Positions 20,279-32,278 of a DNA stretch of 64,000 bases are shown piece after piece; within the stretch, counting starts at the first letter, position 1; each line of letters begins with the position of its first letter. A program made the position numbers and the translations under genes. Source of the DNA: Talaromyces rugulosus (Eukaryota > Ascomycota > Eurotiomycetes > Eurotiales > Trichocomaceae); assembly GCF_013368755.1 (NCBI RefSeq), contig NC_049566.1, positions 434,001-498,000 of the forward strand. Reading direction: 5' to 3'. The notes under the pieces are model-generated. The model did not search any database. It worked only from the letters and a program-made list of their open reading frames with translations, and was not told the DNA's origin.

Positions 20279-21067
20279 TGTTTCGCCGTCTCGATATGTA
20301 TAAAGGTCTGTATAGAGGGGGAGAGGGAAAAAAAGTCGAGTTTCTGCGCGCTTCTCCCAGAAGCGGGGAAGTTTTTGCGGTTTTTTATAAATGCAGACGA
20401 GGACGTTCGTCGGAAGTGAGCGGGTTGGCAAGCAGTAGTTTGTAGACAATTTCCGCTATTCCGCGCTATTCAGAATATACGAATTCTGCTCAAGTGTCTT
20501 GGGTTGATTGTTTTGTCAGTCGTTGTCCAGAGTCTCGCGCAATCCGACAGTGGCCGCGGCGGAGAAGAGAGCGAGCGAGCTGCGGGGACGATCTAAACTC
20601 AGCGACTGTCTTGGGTTTAGACCAAACGGTTGTTGTAGTATTACTCGATTTGTTTTAGTTTTTTTAGTATTTTTTGCTTAAATTGCATCTGGTTTGTCAG
20701 ATATGAGAAATCAGTCTAGAATTGCCAGCATTACTCAGTCTGATATGTAATCAATCAGCTGTCCCCACCACAATATCGAATAAGTGTCAGTTGCTTACAT
20801 TAATTGATCAACCGATCCTGTCTTGCCATGATAGTCTAAACTCGTACTCGATGTTTATTATTATTACGCTGGTCGGGCCTCGGCCAACCGTATCGCATTA
20901 TGATCGCTGCCGAGGCATCCAAACTATAGAAAATAGTATATCCGTATACCCGTCTATATTGATCTGACGGCTTTAAATTTCTATCCAAGCATGCCACGAA
21001 GTACATGTATCCAGTACGCTGTATATGTAGCTATAGACGGCATGTATATATCATGTTATCGTTTATT
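20279..21067. other. Intergenic, RIB3 promoter side
   Basis: About 790 bases. The part near RIB3 is its promoter; the rest is AT-rich with no supported gene. Confidence 0.4.
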
Positions 21068-23141
21068 CTAGGCCATTCCGAGTCGCCCCATCCAGCGCAC
21101 TTCGTCCGCTTGACGCTCCAACGCCAGACGCATCATGCGCGCATATTCCTTCTCGCGACGGCGCAGCGCCTGGCGACTGTTTCGGCGAGCTTGACGCTGT
21201 GCAGGGTCGAGATCGCTGTCGTCAGCCGGTATGTCATCTTCGGCATCGTCATTGCCATCCTCATCCTCATCGTCCGTTGCGCCATCCGGGTCAGGCGAAA
21301 AGCGCAGGCGGCCGATACGGTCGCCAGTCCATAAAAGAAGCTCGTCGCCATCTAAATTGGCGTCTGTAGGTAGGATCTTTCGCGCGACCGCGTTCCTAGT
21401 GCTCGCTTCCGAAGTTAAGAACATGCCCGACGGAGAAATGATGCCGTCGACAGAGTTGTCGTCCGAAGACGCCGCCACTGGCGACTGCTGTCGGTCTGTG
21501 TTGATGTTCCAGCGGCGAACCTCGGTGCGTCCGTCGCGTTCGACCCATTTGATATTTCCATTCGCATCTGAGAAGACGATGCGCGCTCCATGAGAAGCCA
21601 CCGAGAGTAGCTTCGAGCTCGCCGCGCTTTGCCGGTTCCGATACCGGGCTGTGTGCATGGTCGACTCGGCGTCTCGGTCTTGGGGATCGGTGCCCTTGAA
21701 ATCGAGGTCATGGAGTTCCAAGGAGCCTCTTCCATTGTAGTCTCCACATGCAACAATCGTGTGTTTATTGGGCCAACTCGAGTCGGAACAGACGGGAAAG
21801 CTGGGTGGCGGAATAGAGGTTAAGCCGCACAACCGTCCCCCGGAATGGATAGGCTGTTGTAATTTGGGAAATGTGCGTCGGTCATAGCAAAGAATGCTAG
21901 GAAATCTCCCAGCGAGAAGTATCGTATTCACATGAGGTGTCGGTGGATGTAGTATGGACAGGGGGCCCGGCTGAAAGAGAGGAGCGTAGTTGGCGCCTCT
22001 GTCATTTGGCTCCGGACTTCGAATGCGTTGAGGTGGCTGTCCATTGGGGAGAAGGCGTAAAATCTGAGAATCAGGGTGGCTGTATAAATTCGAGTTGGGG
22101 AGAAAGTCTTCGGCTGGGTGTTTTTCGCACCGGAAGCTGATTTCAGCCTCTTCATCTGGAGTCGAGAGCCGCGCATCGTAGATCTGCAGGCTCAGCGTCG
22201 TCGCCAGTGTAATTGGAACCGAGTAGTCTGTCTCTTGTGACAGAGCAAAGATGGACCAGGCATATCTTTCTTGGTGCACAACACGCAGGGTTTCCAAATC
22301 AACTTCATTGAGAATGTTTCCCACACAGACATAGGCTCTTTTTCGCACCGAGTCCACGCTCATGCACTCGCCAACTCCAAGAAACTCCAGTGGCGGACCT
22401 CGTGGTTGTGAATTTTCGCCGCGCTTCGACAAATCTGCGAACAATATACCAGGCTGACTTGTCCCAGAAATTCTACCCTTGGTCACACGTGAAAAGGCCG
22501 AGTGGGAATGATTTAAATCCCACACGCAGACAGTGCCATCCTCGAGCGGAGCAACAACTTTATCCTCTCGCGCGAAGCTCCAATCTCTTAGCAAGCCCAT
22601 GCCCTTCACATCGCGAGTAGTATCTTTTTCGGGATGGGTGGCCGGACGCTGTAGCCAGGAAAACGACAGCGGGGCACTGCGCGCAATGTATTCCGAATAC
22701 CAATCCACATCTTCGGATTCGTACGAGGGATCCCACTCGGCGGCGGCCCGGCTTCTTTGGCCCATGCTCGGCTCAGTAAACTCGTCTTCGGCGGCATCGT
22801 TGGAGGACGTGAGGGGATAAATTAAGGTACGCAATGAGTCGGGTCCCAGCGAGCTCAGAGTTGTTGTTGACGCCTGCGACAGGCCCGCGGTTTGATTGCG
22901 TGCGCGGAAGGCATCCTGTCTCCCATTCCACGAGCCCTCGTAGCAATGGAGCCTCCATAAGTAATTATCGCGCGACAGCTCAAAGAACCGGCGTGAGACA
23001 AGCTGCAGTTGGACCTGCTCGCGCGGGGTGAGGTCTGCGACAGAAAGCGTCAGCCAGTCTCGGGTTATCGGCGGGGGTTCTCCGTTTCTCGGACTCACAG
23101 TCGATGATCTTGGTCAAGATCTCTACAGGAAGGCTGTCCAT
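21068..23141 (-). CDS. F-box protein with WD40-like repeats
   Basis: Exons 23141-23099 and 23034-21068 around a 64 nt intron; 669 residues. Splicing creates an F-box at the N-terminus: MDSLPVEILTKIIDYL followed by TPREQVQLQLVSRRFFELSR and DNYLWR. Without the intron the start of the F-box is lost, which supports the exon. The middle carries weak WD-like blades (VCVWDLNHS, TIVACGDYNGRGSLELHDLD, NIKWVERDGR, ELLLWTGDRIGRLRF). The tail is very acidic and then basic (DDEDEDGNDDAEDD, then RRNSRQALRRREKEYAR). It probably acts as a substrate adaptor of an SCF ubiquitin ligase; the substrate is unknown. Confidence 0.85.
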
Positions 23142-23561
23142 GGAGAATCAGGCGAGACGGGCAGCATGAGGGGCTTTTCTGAGCGCGGAGAACTTGCACG
23201 GAAGTTCTCTTGCTGAAGAAGACAGAACCGGCGTTGTTGATGGCCATCGCCCTCGCAGCGCCAAAGAGCGAACGAAGCAAGCGAGTTTGACGCCCCCGCA
23301 ACGTCCGGCGCTTCTAGATTGGCGTCACGTGTCTGGGCTGACTCTCAAGTCCAGACTGTTGACAACTGGGCTGGCTGTCAGGGCCAGATTCTAAATGTCC
23401 ACATCGCCGGAATTCATTTCCTGTGACCAGGCGTGCTTCTTAGTGGACGTTGCTGTCTCGCCGCGTCGGTTTTGTTTCGGGCTGGTGTTTCTTTCTCTCG
23501 AGGGTCTAATTCTAGAAGATAATGGACTGTACGTTTCTATTTTCAGAAATGGCAAAATTAT
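23142..23561. promoter_or_regulatory. Intergenic between F-box gene start and Chk1 end
   Basis: About 420 bases upstream of the F-box gene and downstream of Chk1. No gene seen. Confidence 0.4.
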
Positions 23562-25220
23562 CTAGTCTGGTTTGTACACTGCGTCTTTGCACAACACGGC
23601 GACCTTCTTGAAGAAGCGCCTCCACTCGAGGGGGTCGCCTTTGACTTTGGTGAACTCGGCCTCGAACAGGCCATCGGAGACGCATTCCACTATAATTGTG
23701 CCCTGCAGCAGACAGAGCCGCTGATCCTTGGTCGCGACTCGAATGGCAATCGGACCAACGCTGTCCGAGCCCGGAAGATGAGCCGGAACAGGAACGCCCA
23801 GACGATGGAGCGCTTCGCTCAAGAAAGGGACAAGGAGCTTCAGCGCCCACGTAGAGTAGAAGCGATTCAACGACCGCGAGGGGATGATGTCGCGGAACTT
23901 TTGCGCATTTTGCGTGCGGCTGATGGGTACCGACGGATTCTGGCTGAATTGGGACATGGCCGGCTCGTCTTCCAGTCGGTCTGCCATGAGGAAGTCCTGG
24001 GTGGTGGATATGCCATAATCGATTGGCTGTGTAGCAGAGAATGCATTGCCCAGCGGCGCATCCCAGTCCACGGTCAGGTTATCGGTTGGCATCTCGGGCT
24101 GTGTAGAGGACAGTCGCGCCTCCAGCCCGTCGGAGGAGTCGATTTCCATGGCCGAGGAAGAAGCTCGTTGGCGACTTCTCTGTGACTGTGCAATAGGATC
24201 TTGGCTGAAATCGATACGCAGCGACTCGAACATGCTGGTTGCAAGATTCACCTGGTCTCGCAACTTTCCCTCGGTAGATAGATACTTGTTCGGCTGTGTA
24301 AACCAGGGATGTCTCCTCACATCTTCCATGGTGAAGCGGCTGTTCACGTCCACTTTCATCATGCCTCGTAGAAGCGACAAGACGGTTGGCGGCAGTCGCT
24401 GCCAGAGCTCGTCGGTTGTCCTTGCATTCTTCTCGACGTACTCGCTATACTCGTAGCTATTTTCCGTTGGGCTGTCCCAGGGGGTGTTGCCGGCCAGCAG
24501 CACAAACAAGACCACGCCGCACGACCAGATATCCGCAGAGTCGGCTCGATAGCCTGGGCCCTTGGTCTGGCCGCGCGTGCTGCACCCAATGACCTCTGGG
24601 GCTATATACGGCGGACTCCCACACAAGGTTGTGCACATCTTCATCTTGCCGTTGTACTCGAAGACGGTGGCCAGTCCAAAATCGGCAATCTTCAAATTGC
24701 CGTCATCGGACAGCAGAATGTTCTCTGGTTTGATGTCGCGGTGGCCGACGCCCCTCGAGTGCATGTAGCTGACAGCGCTGATCAGCTGGGTAAAGTAGAG
24801 GTGGGCAATGTGCTCGCCGACGCCCTCATCGGCCTCGATCTTGTCGAAGAGGTCGCCGCCCTCGGCCAGCTCCATGGCGATCCACCGCCAGGTCGCATCC
24901 TCGCCGGTGTGGAAGAAGGAGATGATGTTGTTGTGGTCGCCAATGTGCTTGTGCACCGTCACCTCCATCTGCAGCTGGCGCGCCCCGATCTTGCCATGGC
25001 GCTGTGCGTACTCTTTGTGGATGAACTTGACGGCGAAAACGGGATTTTCGTCCTGCAGGGGCGACGCCTTCTTGATGCTGTGCTGGCAGCGATTAGTCTA
25101 TCTTTGCTCGTCATTCGTTGCCACTACTACTGACCATGCATAAGCGCCCTGGCCGATTGTTTTGGAGACGATGCGAAAGGGCAGCTCCGTTGGCAACGGG
25201 GCCAGCTGCGAGTGCTGCAT
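23562..25220 (-). CDS. chk1: DNA-damage checkpoint kinase Chk1
   Basis: Effector Ser/Thr kinase that arrests the cycle after DNA damage or replication stress by acting on Cdc25/Wee1. Exons 25220-25135 and 25077-23562 (intron 57 nt); 533 residues. Kinase motifs in order: glycine loop IGQGAYACIKKA (about 22-33), AVKFIHKE lysine, catalytic loop HRDIKPENILL, DFGLA, activation segment ending SPPYIAPEVIG, and WSCGVVLFVLLAGNTPW. After residue about 300 comes a Ser/Gln-rich regulatory linker with SQ/TQ sites (DFSQDP, STQPEMP, SATQP, STTQD, MSQFSQ), likely ATM/ATR targets. A C-terminal KA1-like domain (RFYSTWALKLLVPFLSEAL to WRRFFKKVAVLCKD) follows. Confidence 0.93.
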
Positions 25221-25735
25221 GGCCAGCGCTGGTCTCGTCGCGTCGCCAATACACGAGGACGGCAGGAGTAATAATAATAATAACAATAACGACGCCAAAT
25301 CACGACGGTCTGGGTGAAGCGAGGAAAACACGCGTCGCAATTTATCCGTTTGCAGTTAAAAGCAAGTATCGCAAGTGGGGGAAGTCGTTGCCCCGGACGG
25401 CCGCAGTAGTAAACAAAACCAGCCGCTTGTCTCCGCTTTCCTCTCCCTCTCTCTCTCCCTCTCTCTCTCTCTAGCTTACTCTCACTTTCTCAACCCACGA
25501 TCTCTGTGTTTATCCCATCGGAGTTTGTCCTCTGCCTTATTGTGTATCTCTCTCCCTCGACCTGCCTTACTCCTGCCTTGCGGTGGGCCATAGTTACAAT
25601 TAGTCACGCTCACGGTCACTTGCATCGACGGATCCGTCCTCGTCACATTCGCTGCATTCCAGAGATCTACACTTTCTTCTACCCCCGATCCTTCCACCAA
25701 CTCGTCGCTGCTTCCTCACTCTACTGTCTTTCAGC
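25221..25735. promoter_or_regulatory. Divergent promoter between Chk1 and UBC11, with CT tract
   Basis: Holds a pure pyrimidine (CT)n tract at about 25437-25474, typical of strong fungal promoters near transcription starts, and an ATAATAATAATAACAATAAC stretch at about 25270. Two cell-cycle genes share this region. Confidence 0.6.
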
Positions 25736-26395
25736 ATGGACTACAGCATGGAAGACACTCAGAACGCTGCGCCCCAAGCCCGCGAGGCCTCGAAGCTGGG
25801 TGCTCCCGCGCCACGCAATGACACCCAGAGCGTCACTAAACGGTTAGTCGTCGATCCACAAAGGAAAAACCTATACAAGTAGCTAATATGAACCTTTCTT
25901 TTACAGTTTACAGTCGGAACTCGTGCAGCTCATGCTCTCTCCGTCGCCTGGCATCTCCGCCTTCCCTAATGCCGATGGCAACATGTTATCGTGGATTGCG
26001 ACTATTGACGGACCGACCGAAACTCCTTATGAAAACCTGACATTCAAGCTGTCCTTCGCCTTCCCCAACAACTATCCATATGCTCCCCCGACTGTTCTGT
26101 TCAAGACACCCATTTACCACCCCAACGTCGACTTTTCCGGTCGCATTTGCTTGGATATTCTCAAAGACAAGTGGAGCGCCGTCTACAACGTGCAGAGCGT
26201 CCTCCTGAGCTTGCAGAGTCTGCTTGGCGAACCCAATAAGTATGACTAGTCCTCTTGCAAATAGGTGTTGGTGACTAACAAGTTTACAGTGCCAGTCCGT
26301 TGAACGGTGAAGCCGCCGAGCTATGGGACAAGAACTTTGAGGAATTCAAGCGCAAAGTTCTTGCCCGACACCGCGACATTGATGACGACGAGTAA
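25736..26395 (+). CDS. ubc11: Ubiquitin-conjugating enzyme E2, UbcH10/Ubc11 type
   Basis: E2 that works with the anaphase-promoting complex on mitotic cyclins and securin. Exons 25736-25842, 25907-26239 and 26290-26395; 181 residues. The UBC fold includes [13 protein letters not shown] [18 protein letters not shown], the HPN motif in [17 protein letters not shown] with catalytic Cys, [20 protein letters not shown], and [17 protein letters not shown]. The N-terminal extension of about 35 residues before the fold is characteristic of the UbcH10 group. Splice sites are consensus and all phases match. Confidence 0.9.
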
Positions 26396-27192
26396 ATGGA
26401 CTTGCTCACATAATTTTTTGGGAATACACTTGACGCAAAGTCAGTTGCATATAGTGGCGCGGCGTTTACTAGCTTGTGATATTTTTCCTCGTCTTTCTCT
26501 TGTGCTGACCAGGTTTGGCTATCAATGACGACTTTGGGATGCACCTTTGACTGTTATAGTATTATGATACCTTGAATTTAGTACTTTTCCTCAAACTGCA
26601 GAGATAGTATTCGTATGACGCTGGTTATGAACTCATACAAGGCGTAGGTGTTATACAGTAGGTTCATCGACCAGGATCCAGCAATGACGACTTGGCTATA
26701 ACAGACCATGCACGAATATTCAGGAACTGCCACAGTTTATGCACCTGTACCTAATAAATGGTACTGTTATTACTGAGTATGCAATCCAATCCAGTCATGG
26801 CAGGCCTCCCGCTAGGGTTAGGGTTAGGGCTAATATAACTAGTAGTCTAAAAAACAAGGCTTCCCAGACATCAAAACAGGTAAAGGGGCACTACTCTTAG
26901 TATCAGTTGCTAAAAATCAAAGTCGAGTATGTATAATCCTGAATTTGAATTCTTAGCACCAAAAGTTCAGCAGCGGCATGTAACACTTGCGAAATCGGCC
27001 TGTAGGAAGCGGTAGAAATGAGTATAAATGAGTCATCGATTTAATCGGAATATTTCGTTCATCTTATACATGTAACATTCGAAACATTGAATTCTGATAT
27101 TTCCCCCAAAGTTGAACTCCTTCTCTTCAATTCAATGTAATGTGATCTGACCTATAACTAAACATTTTAATACTACAAGTATCTATACAACC
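26396..27192. other. Intergenic between core block and second accessory block
   Basis: About 800 AT-rich bases, containing a short telomere-like repeat (listed separately). No coding frame is supported. Confidence 0.5.
26813..26829 (+). repeat. Short interstitial telomere-like repeat
   Basis: TAGGGTTAGGGTTAGGG, nearly three telomere units in one orientation, in the gap between UBC11 and the methyltransferase. Could be a healed break or a binding site for a Tbf1/Teb1-type protein. Confidence 0.75.
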
Positions 27193-28271
27193 ATGTCATC
27201 CCTCGACCCAACATTCTCCTCGTATACAAAACCCCAAGCCCAAAAATACGCACAAGCGCGTCTCTCATACCCATCCCAGCTCTACGAAACCATCATCACG
27301 CATCACACGCAGACCGGTGGCCGACTAGATACTCTCGTCGATGTGGGATGCGGACCGGGCAATGCGACGCGCGATCTGGCGCTCTCGTTTGAGTATGCCT
27401 TTGGTTTGGATCCTGGTACGGAAATGATTATTTCGGCGCGTCAAAGAGGTGGCAGGACGCGGAGTGGGAATGAGGCGCGTTTTGCTGTTGCGCCAGCGGA
27501 GGAGTGTGTTGGGGTGGTTGCAGAGATGACGAGAGCTGGAGGTGTAGAGGGAGGAGATGGGAAGGTGGATTTGTTGACGGCTGCTATGGCGGTAAGAAGC
27601 TTCTTCTCCTAACGTATCTATTTGCTTTCTCTGACTCTGGCAATTACCAGGCACACTGGTTCGATATGCCCAAGTTTTGGACCAATGCGGCCGAGATGGT
27701 GAAACCCGGGGGAACCGTTGCTCTTTGGACCTGCGCATCCCTTTACTGCCGTGAGTAGCTTCATATAAAAAAAATTCCTTTTTGTTTCTAACATCCAAAT
27801 GCAGACCCCTCAACACCAAACGCAGCAGCCGTCCAAGCGGCACTCTTCCGATTAGAACGAGAGATCCTCGCTCCTTATGAACTACCATCCAACCGTCTAT
27901 CTCGGGATCTTTACGACAAACTTGTGTTGCCATGGGATGTACCCCGAAACAATGAGGCGGTATTTCCTGCTTCGGAATTTGTACGCATGGAGTGGGATCG
28001 CGATGGTGTCCTCAGTGATGGAAAAGAGTTCTTTGGTGGCGAGAGTAAAAGAATTACGCTGGCGGATCTCGCCAAGAGCCTAGATACAGCGAGTATGGTT
28101 ACTAGATGGAGGGAGGCGCATCCGGAGCTGGTGGGTACAGATAAAGACTGCGTGCGTGAGACGATAGACGAGGTCCGAAGGTCTTTGGGAGAGTCAGGTG
28201 AAATAGGGAATGAGGATGTTTCGATTAAAGTTGGATCTGGCACTGTTTTGCTATTGTTTAAACGGAGATGA
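27193..28271 (+). CDS. SAM-dependent methyltransferase, class I (type 11-like)
   Basis: Exons 27193-27591, 27651-27750 and 27805-28271; introns 59 and 54 nt; 321 residues. Opens MSSLDPTFSSYTKPQAQKYA, typical of fungal small-molecule methyltransferases related to trans-aconitate methyltransferase. SAM motif I is VDVGCGPGNATRDLAL, with the acidic end of the second strand in FGLDPGTEM. Motif AMAAHWFDMPKFWTNAAEMV, followed by KPGGTVALWT, is the usual post-I/III region. The substrate is unknown. It ends 57 bases from the convergent 3' end of the Zn2Cys6 factor. Its upstream region lacks the CGG direct repeat seen in the neighbouring genes, so it may not belong to the same regulon. Confidence 0.85.
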
Positions 28272-28327
28272 CAATGTTCTATATACAAATGATGTCAACT
28301 AACCTTTAAACCGGCTATAAGTCGGGA

Positions 28328-30697
28328 CTACTTGTCGGCACGAGGATTTACAACGTTGTTGGCCTTGTCCAGAACCTGGATTGACCATTCCATGCTATTG
28401 GAAATTTCACTCGGCCATTCAAAATCCAGGTCCGCCAAGCTATCGGGTGGGAAATCAAGGGCTAGAGATCCCATAGACATAGCGGAGAGAGCTTCTGTAT
28501 GCGTCCCAAGAGGGATGGACGAATCGGGAGCGCGAGGAGTCACTAAAAAGTCAGCAAACAGCCCATCCAATATCCTGGTGGATAGAAATTGGTACCTCCT
28601 GAAACAGATCTCAGATGCGCTAGGTTTTGCAACATGCCGACTGCCTGTTTTGCGGCGGGCGACTGGACACTCAGAGCTTGAAAGACCTTTAAACATGTAT
28701 TTGCATCTTCATTCAAATATCCAGAGAACTCATTGGATCTCTCGTTGGCATCGCAAAACACGTCAGCAACAAATAATATAGAGCCCGCACAGATCAGACA
28801 GGAGATCATCTGCCACCATGGAAAGTCTTGAACAAGGCTGCGTTCATCTGCGACATTGTGCAGTAAACGTGCTGTTTGCTGCGCAGCAGATATGCACTTT
28901 TTTTCGGCTTCCTGTATTTCTGTCCTATAACTACGCAATGAGGCCATGAATGCATCACTGTGGTGCGGGAGTCTGGGTAGGGCAAGAAACGGTCTGTGTA
29001 TCAGAGCACGAAGGTGGTGAAATTTGACCGCGAGCATGTTTCGCTGAATAAAGTAAGCTATAAATATCTTTCGCAGAAGAGAACTTCTTGCCATACCTGT
29101 CGCTGGAACACAACCGACCTTTCGAATGTGTGACCCAGATCAAAACGAAGATGATGGGGAAGACTGGATCTCCATCTGAGAAGAGAAGAGTCGATGGCGG
29201 AAGCATTCAAGAGGAGCTGATCAGCAGATATCTCCGGCTGTATCGGCTGGTACAGCTCCTGAATCACATCCTCGACAATGCTGGAAAATTGTATAACATG
29301 GAGGAAATAGTCCATTATCAAGTTCCCCACCATGTTATCATCAGAGTCAGCATCCATGTTCTCGCGAGAGGGCAGAGCGACATGAAAGTCTGCTTGACGA
29401 ATAGCCATTGGTCGTCCAAGCTGTAGGGCAAGAAGACGATCAAGCACATACATGGAATACCATGTTCGCCGCCTGAGCTCGCATTCTGTATCAATTGAAA
29501 CTGAAAGTCCTCGACGCGGTGGCGAGGTTTCCACGTGAAGGCCGATACTCTGTCCCATGCGGACAGCGAAGCCAAGAGTATTCCAACACCTGTCAGAACT
29601 CGTAAGACCACCTTGCCACTAGTATCAATTAATAAAAGTATGCTGATAAACATACCGATCCGTCTGGCAAATAGCCAACAAAAAGAAACATCGCAGTAAA
29701 GAAGCCCAAACATTGACCAGACTGCATTGAGCCATTAATTCGTTTGAAAAATACACGGCTTGCTCGAAATACTGAAAATGTGATTGCGAGCTTGGATGGT
29801 CATCGTGAGGAAAAGATAAATAGTAGGAACCGATAGCAAAGATGAAATCTAAAGCAGTCAACATCTACCCAAGAAGTAAAATGCGCAGAGGTGACTTGCT
29901 CAGTACTGCCAGCATAGATCTATCTTGATGTTCGTTGAGTTTAGATTTCTTTGCCCACATTTGTTGAAATTGTGCGCACACAAGGTCCCTGCATAAAAAG
30001 GGATACGCAACCTGAATAGTAGAGAAATAAATATCAAGATATCTGGAACCCTCCTCCTGTGAAGTACAAAGTAAAGGCCGTCCAAGAATTGTGGTGTTTT
30101 CGGGGATATCTGTTTGATCATAGTATTGTTTGCTTAAATCATCTCCGCCCATACAGCTCTCGATAGTCTTAAAGAAATACAAGTCACTGGCCCGTCCGAC
30201 ATAGGTTGGTGACCGTTCTTCAGAAGGACTTTCAGGCTGCTCGCTACTCTCCACGCGCTGTGCCTGATCGCCGAGCTCGTCTGGTAAGCGTTGTCGAATG
30301 CTGGTCAATGTGAGGTCCAGTGCCACCTGGTCCCCTTGATCCAGCTTTGACTGAAAGCTTCGGATCAAGGCCTCGTAGGACTTGACAATATACGAGCAAG
30401 CCCTATGCCCATCATGCTCGACATCTGTTTCAGCACGCTGTGCTCTTCCACCTGTACTAGTATTATGGTTGCGTTTCCGAGAGCTCAGCCAGGTGCAGGT
30501 AAACCCGTAGCCTTTACAGCGGCCACACTCGGGCTGCTGGCCATCACACTGCAAGGAAATGGTCAATATCTGGAAATGAAATATCACCGAGGCGGTGAGA
30601 ATCCAACTTTTGCTTTGAGAGCCCGACATTTCTCACAGGCTAATCCAACGCGCTGCCGCTTCAACGCTCTCCCGTCTGACTTGCGAACAAGGGCCAT
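28328..30697 (-). CDS. Zn2Cys6 transcription factor with fungal-specific TF domain
   Basis: Six exons: 30697-30608, 30548-29907, 29864-29656, 29589-29097, 29043-28596, 28542-28328; all phases agree, 698 residues. The zinc cluster is split by intron 1 and restored by splicing: ACEKCRALKAK + CDGQQPECGRCKGYGFTC, giving C-x2-C-x6-C-x6-C-x2-C-x6-C. A basic region follows (SSRKRNH). The middle homology domain contains DFIFAIGSYYLSF, GFAVRMGQSIGLHVE, RRRTWYSMYVLDRLLALQLG and RNMLAVKFHHLRALIHRPFL. Intron 2 is only 42 nt and is the weakest junction. It is divergent from the pyrophosphatase gene over a promoter with two CGG-N5-ACGGAT repeats, so self-regulation plus control of the cluster is likely. 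Confidence 0.9.
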
Positions 30698-30850
30698 CGG
30701 GAAACACGGATCTACACAGCCGATTCAAGTAACAATTGGAACACAATATATTTCCAAGAGGGTCTGGTGAGCCGATTGTCAACTATTGAGAACAGGTTCA
30801 TTATCTATCGCTCCCTACGACATCATCCTTGTTTGCCCCACACCCGACAC

Positions 30851-30864
30851 ATCCGTCTCAACCG
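30851..30864 (-). promoter_or_regulatory. Candidate Zn2Cys6 binding site 1
   Basis: On the minus strand reads CGGTTGAGACGGAT: two CGG triplets in direct repeat separated by six bases, with the shared ACGGAT end. Confidence 0.55.
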
Positions 30865-30868
30865 GGGT

Positions 30869-30882
30869 ATCCGTCCGGACCG
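30869..30882 (-). promoter_or_regulatory. Candidate Zn2Cys6 binding site 2
   Basis: On the minus strand reads CGGTCCGGACGGAT, the same spacing and ACGGAT end as site 1, only four bases away from it. Confidence 0.6.
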
Positions 30883-31133
30883 GATCAATCTAGTAAATTT
30901 CCCAGGAACTTGACTGAAATGCAGGCAAAAATGTTGCCTGTCTTGGTTTTTGTTTTTTGTATGTGACGTGTACCTGGCCGGGTAGGACGGGTTCGACCAT
31001 CATGACGTGGAGTAAACGTGATATAGCAAGTGTATACCATTTGCCTCGCATACAAAATTATTTTTTTAAGTAGATCAATTAACGCCAATTGATATCTAAT
31101 ACAGCTAAAAATCTGTTTTGCATCAAGTTACAA

Positions 31134-32097
31134 ATGTCTCCGTCCCCCAAATACCAGACCCAGGTGTCGGGCAGTGTCGAAAACGGGGACTTTCAACTTT
31201 CATTTGCAGCAGATAATGGCAGCCCTATTTCTCCATGGCATGATATTCCACTCATGGCAGACTCCACGGAGCGAATATTCCACATGGTAGTGGAGATACC
31301 AAGAGGATCTCGCCCAAAAATGGAGGTAGGGGGAAAAGCCATCTTTAAATCTACCAGTTGCATAGGGTAATCTGGCTGATGATCATTACAGATTGCCAAG
31401 GAGGTGCCTGGGAACCCTATTAAACAAGATATGGTGAATGGGAAACCTCGCTGCCTGGCTGATATTTTTCCTTTCAAGGGATACCCATGTAATTATGGAG
31501 CATTTCCACAAGTGCGAAAGATCACGTTTGCCCGAAAGAAATATTGATAATTAACATTATCAGTAGACTTGGGAAGATCCATCAACGATTGACTCGGAGA
31601 CCAATGCAAATGGAGACGACGACCCCCTTGATGTTTGTGAGATAGGCTCGCGAGTTTCTACCGTTGGGGAGGTCAAGAGAGTCAAAGTGCTCGGAGCGTT
31701 TGTAATTATCGACCAAGGCGAGACCGACTGGAAAGTGGTAGCTGTGGACGTTGAGGATCCTCTAGCAACCAAACTAAACGATATTTCCGATGTCGAAGCC
31801 AATACTCCTGGGTTTATGGCTTCCTTGAAAAATTGGTTCTGCATGTACAAGGTCCCCGAAGGAAAGAAAGCAAACACTCTACCTTTGGGGCAAACAGATA
31901 AAACCCAAAGGTCTGTAATGAGAAAAAATATCCTGTTCACTTGCATAATGGCTGAATCTTGATTTTCTAGTTACGCGTTAGATCTGATCGATCGCTGCCA
32001 TAACGAATGGCACAGCTGTCGAAGACGGCTTTTGGAGCGAAGCCACAAAAGCGAGTCGAAGCCGGATGTTGATATTTCAGAAGAATCTTCTGCGTAA
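31134..32097 (+). CDS. Inorganic pyrophosphatase (family I), cluster paralog
   Basis: Hydrolyses pyrophosphate to phosphate and so pulls PPi-releasing reactions forward. Exons 31134-31325, 31392-31511, 31567-31910 and 31971-32097; 260 residues, all in phase. Compared with yeast Ipp1, the metal-binding motif is intact (GDDDPLDVCEIG), as are DQGETDWKVVAVDV, KLNDISDVE, the EIPRG glutamate, and NYGAFPQTWEDP after splicing. It is shorter than Ipp1 (about 286 residues) at the C-terminus, ending DVDISEESSA. The protein should be active and cytosolic. A housekeeping PPase must exist elsewhere, so this is a second, cluster-bound copy; that is inference. Confidence 0.9.
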
Positions 32098-32278
32098 TAG
32101 TGGACGGGAAGACTATGCTAGTTACATTTGACATTGTCAATTGAATTAATTGCTTCGGAACTGAATTGGCGTGTACATAATAGGGACTTTGATAAACCCA
32201 AATACTCCCCAACTGTGAATCTACAAAGCAAAATCGATCTCATCGACGTAAGATTTTCTCCAGCCCATTTTTCATTCT

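Larger units (their letters stand above)
30698..31133. promoter_or_regulatory. Shared promoter of the Zn2Cys6 factor and pyrophosphatase
   Basis: 436 bases between two divergent start codons. A GC-rich patch at 30843-30885, in otherwise AT-rich DNA, carries two adjacent CGG direct repeats. Confidence 0.7.
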
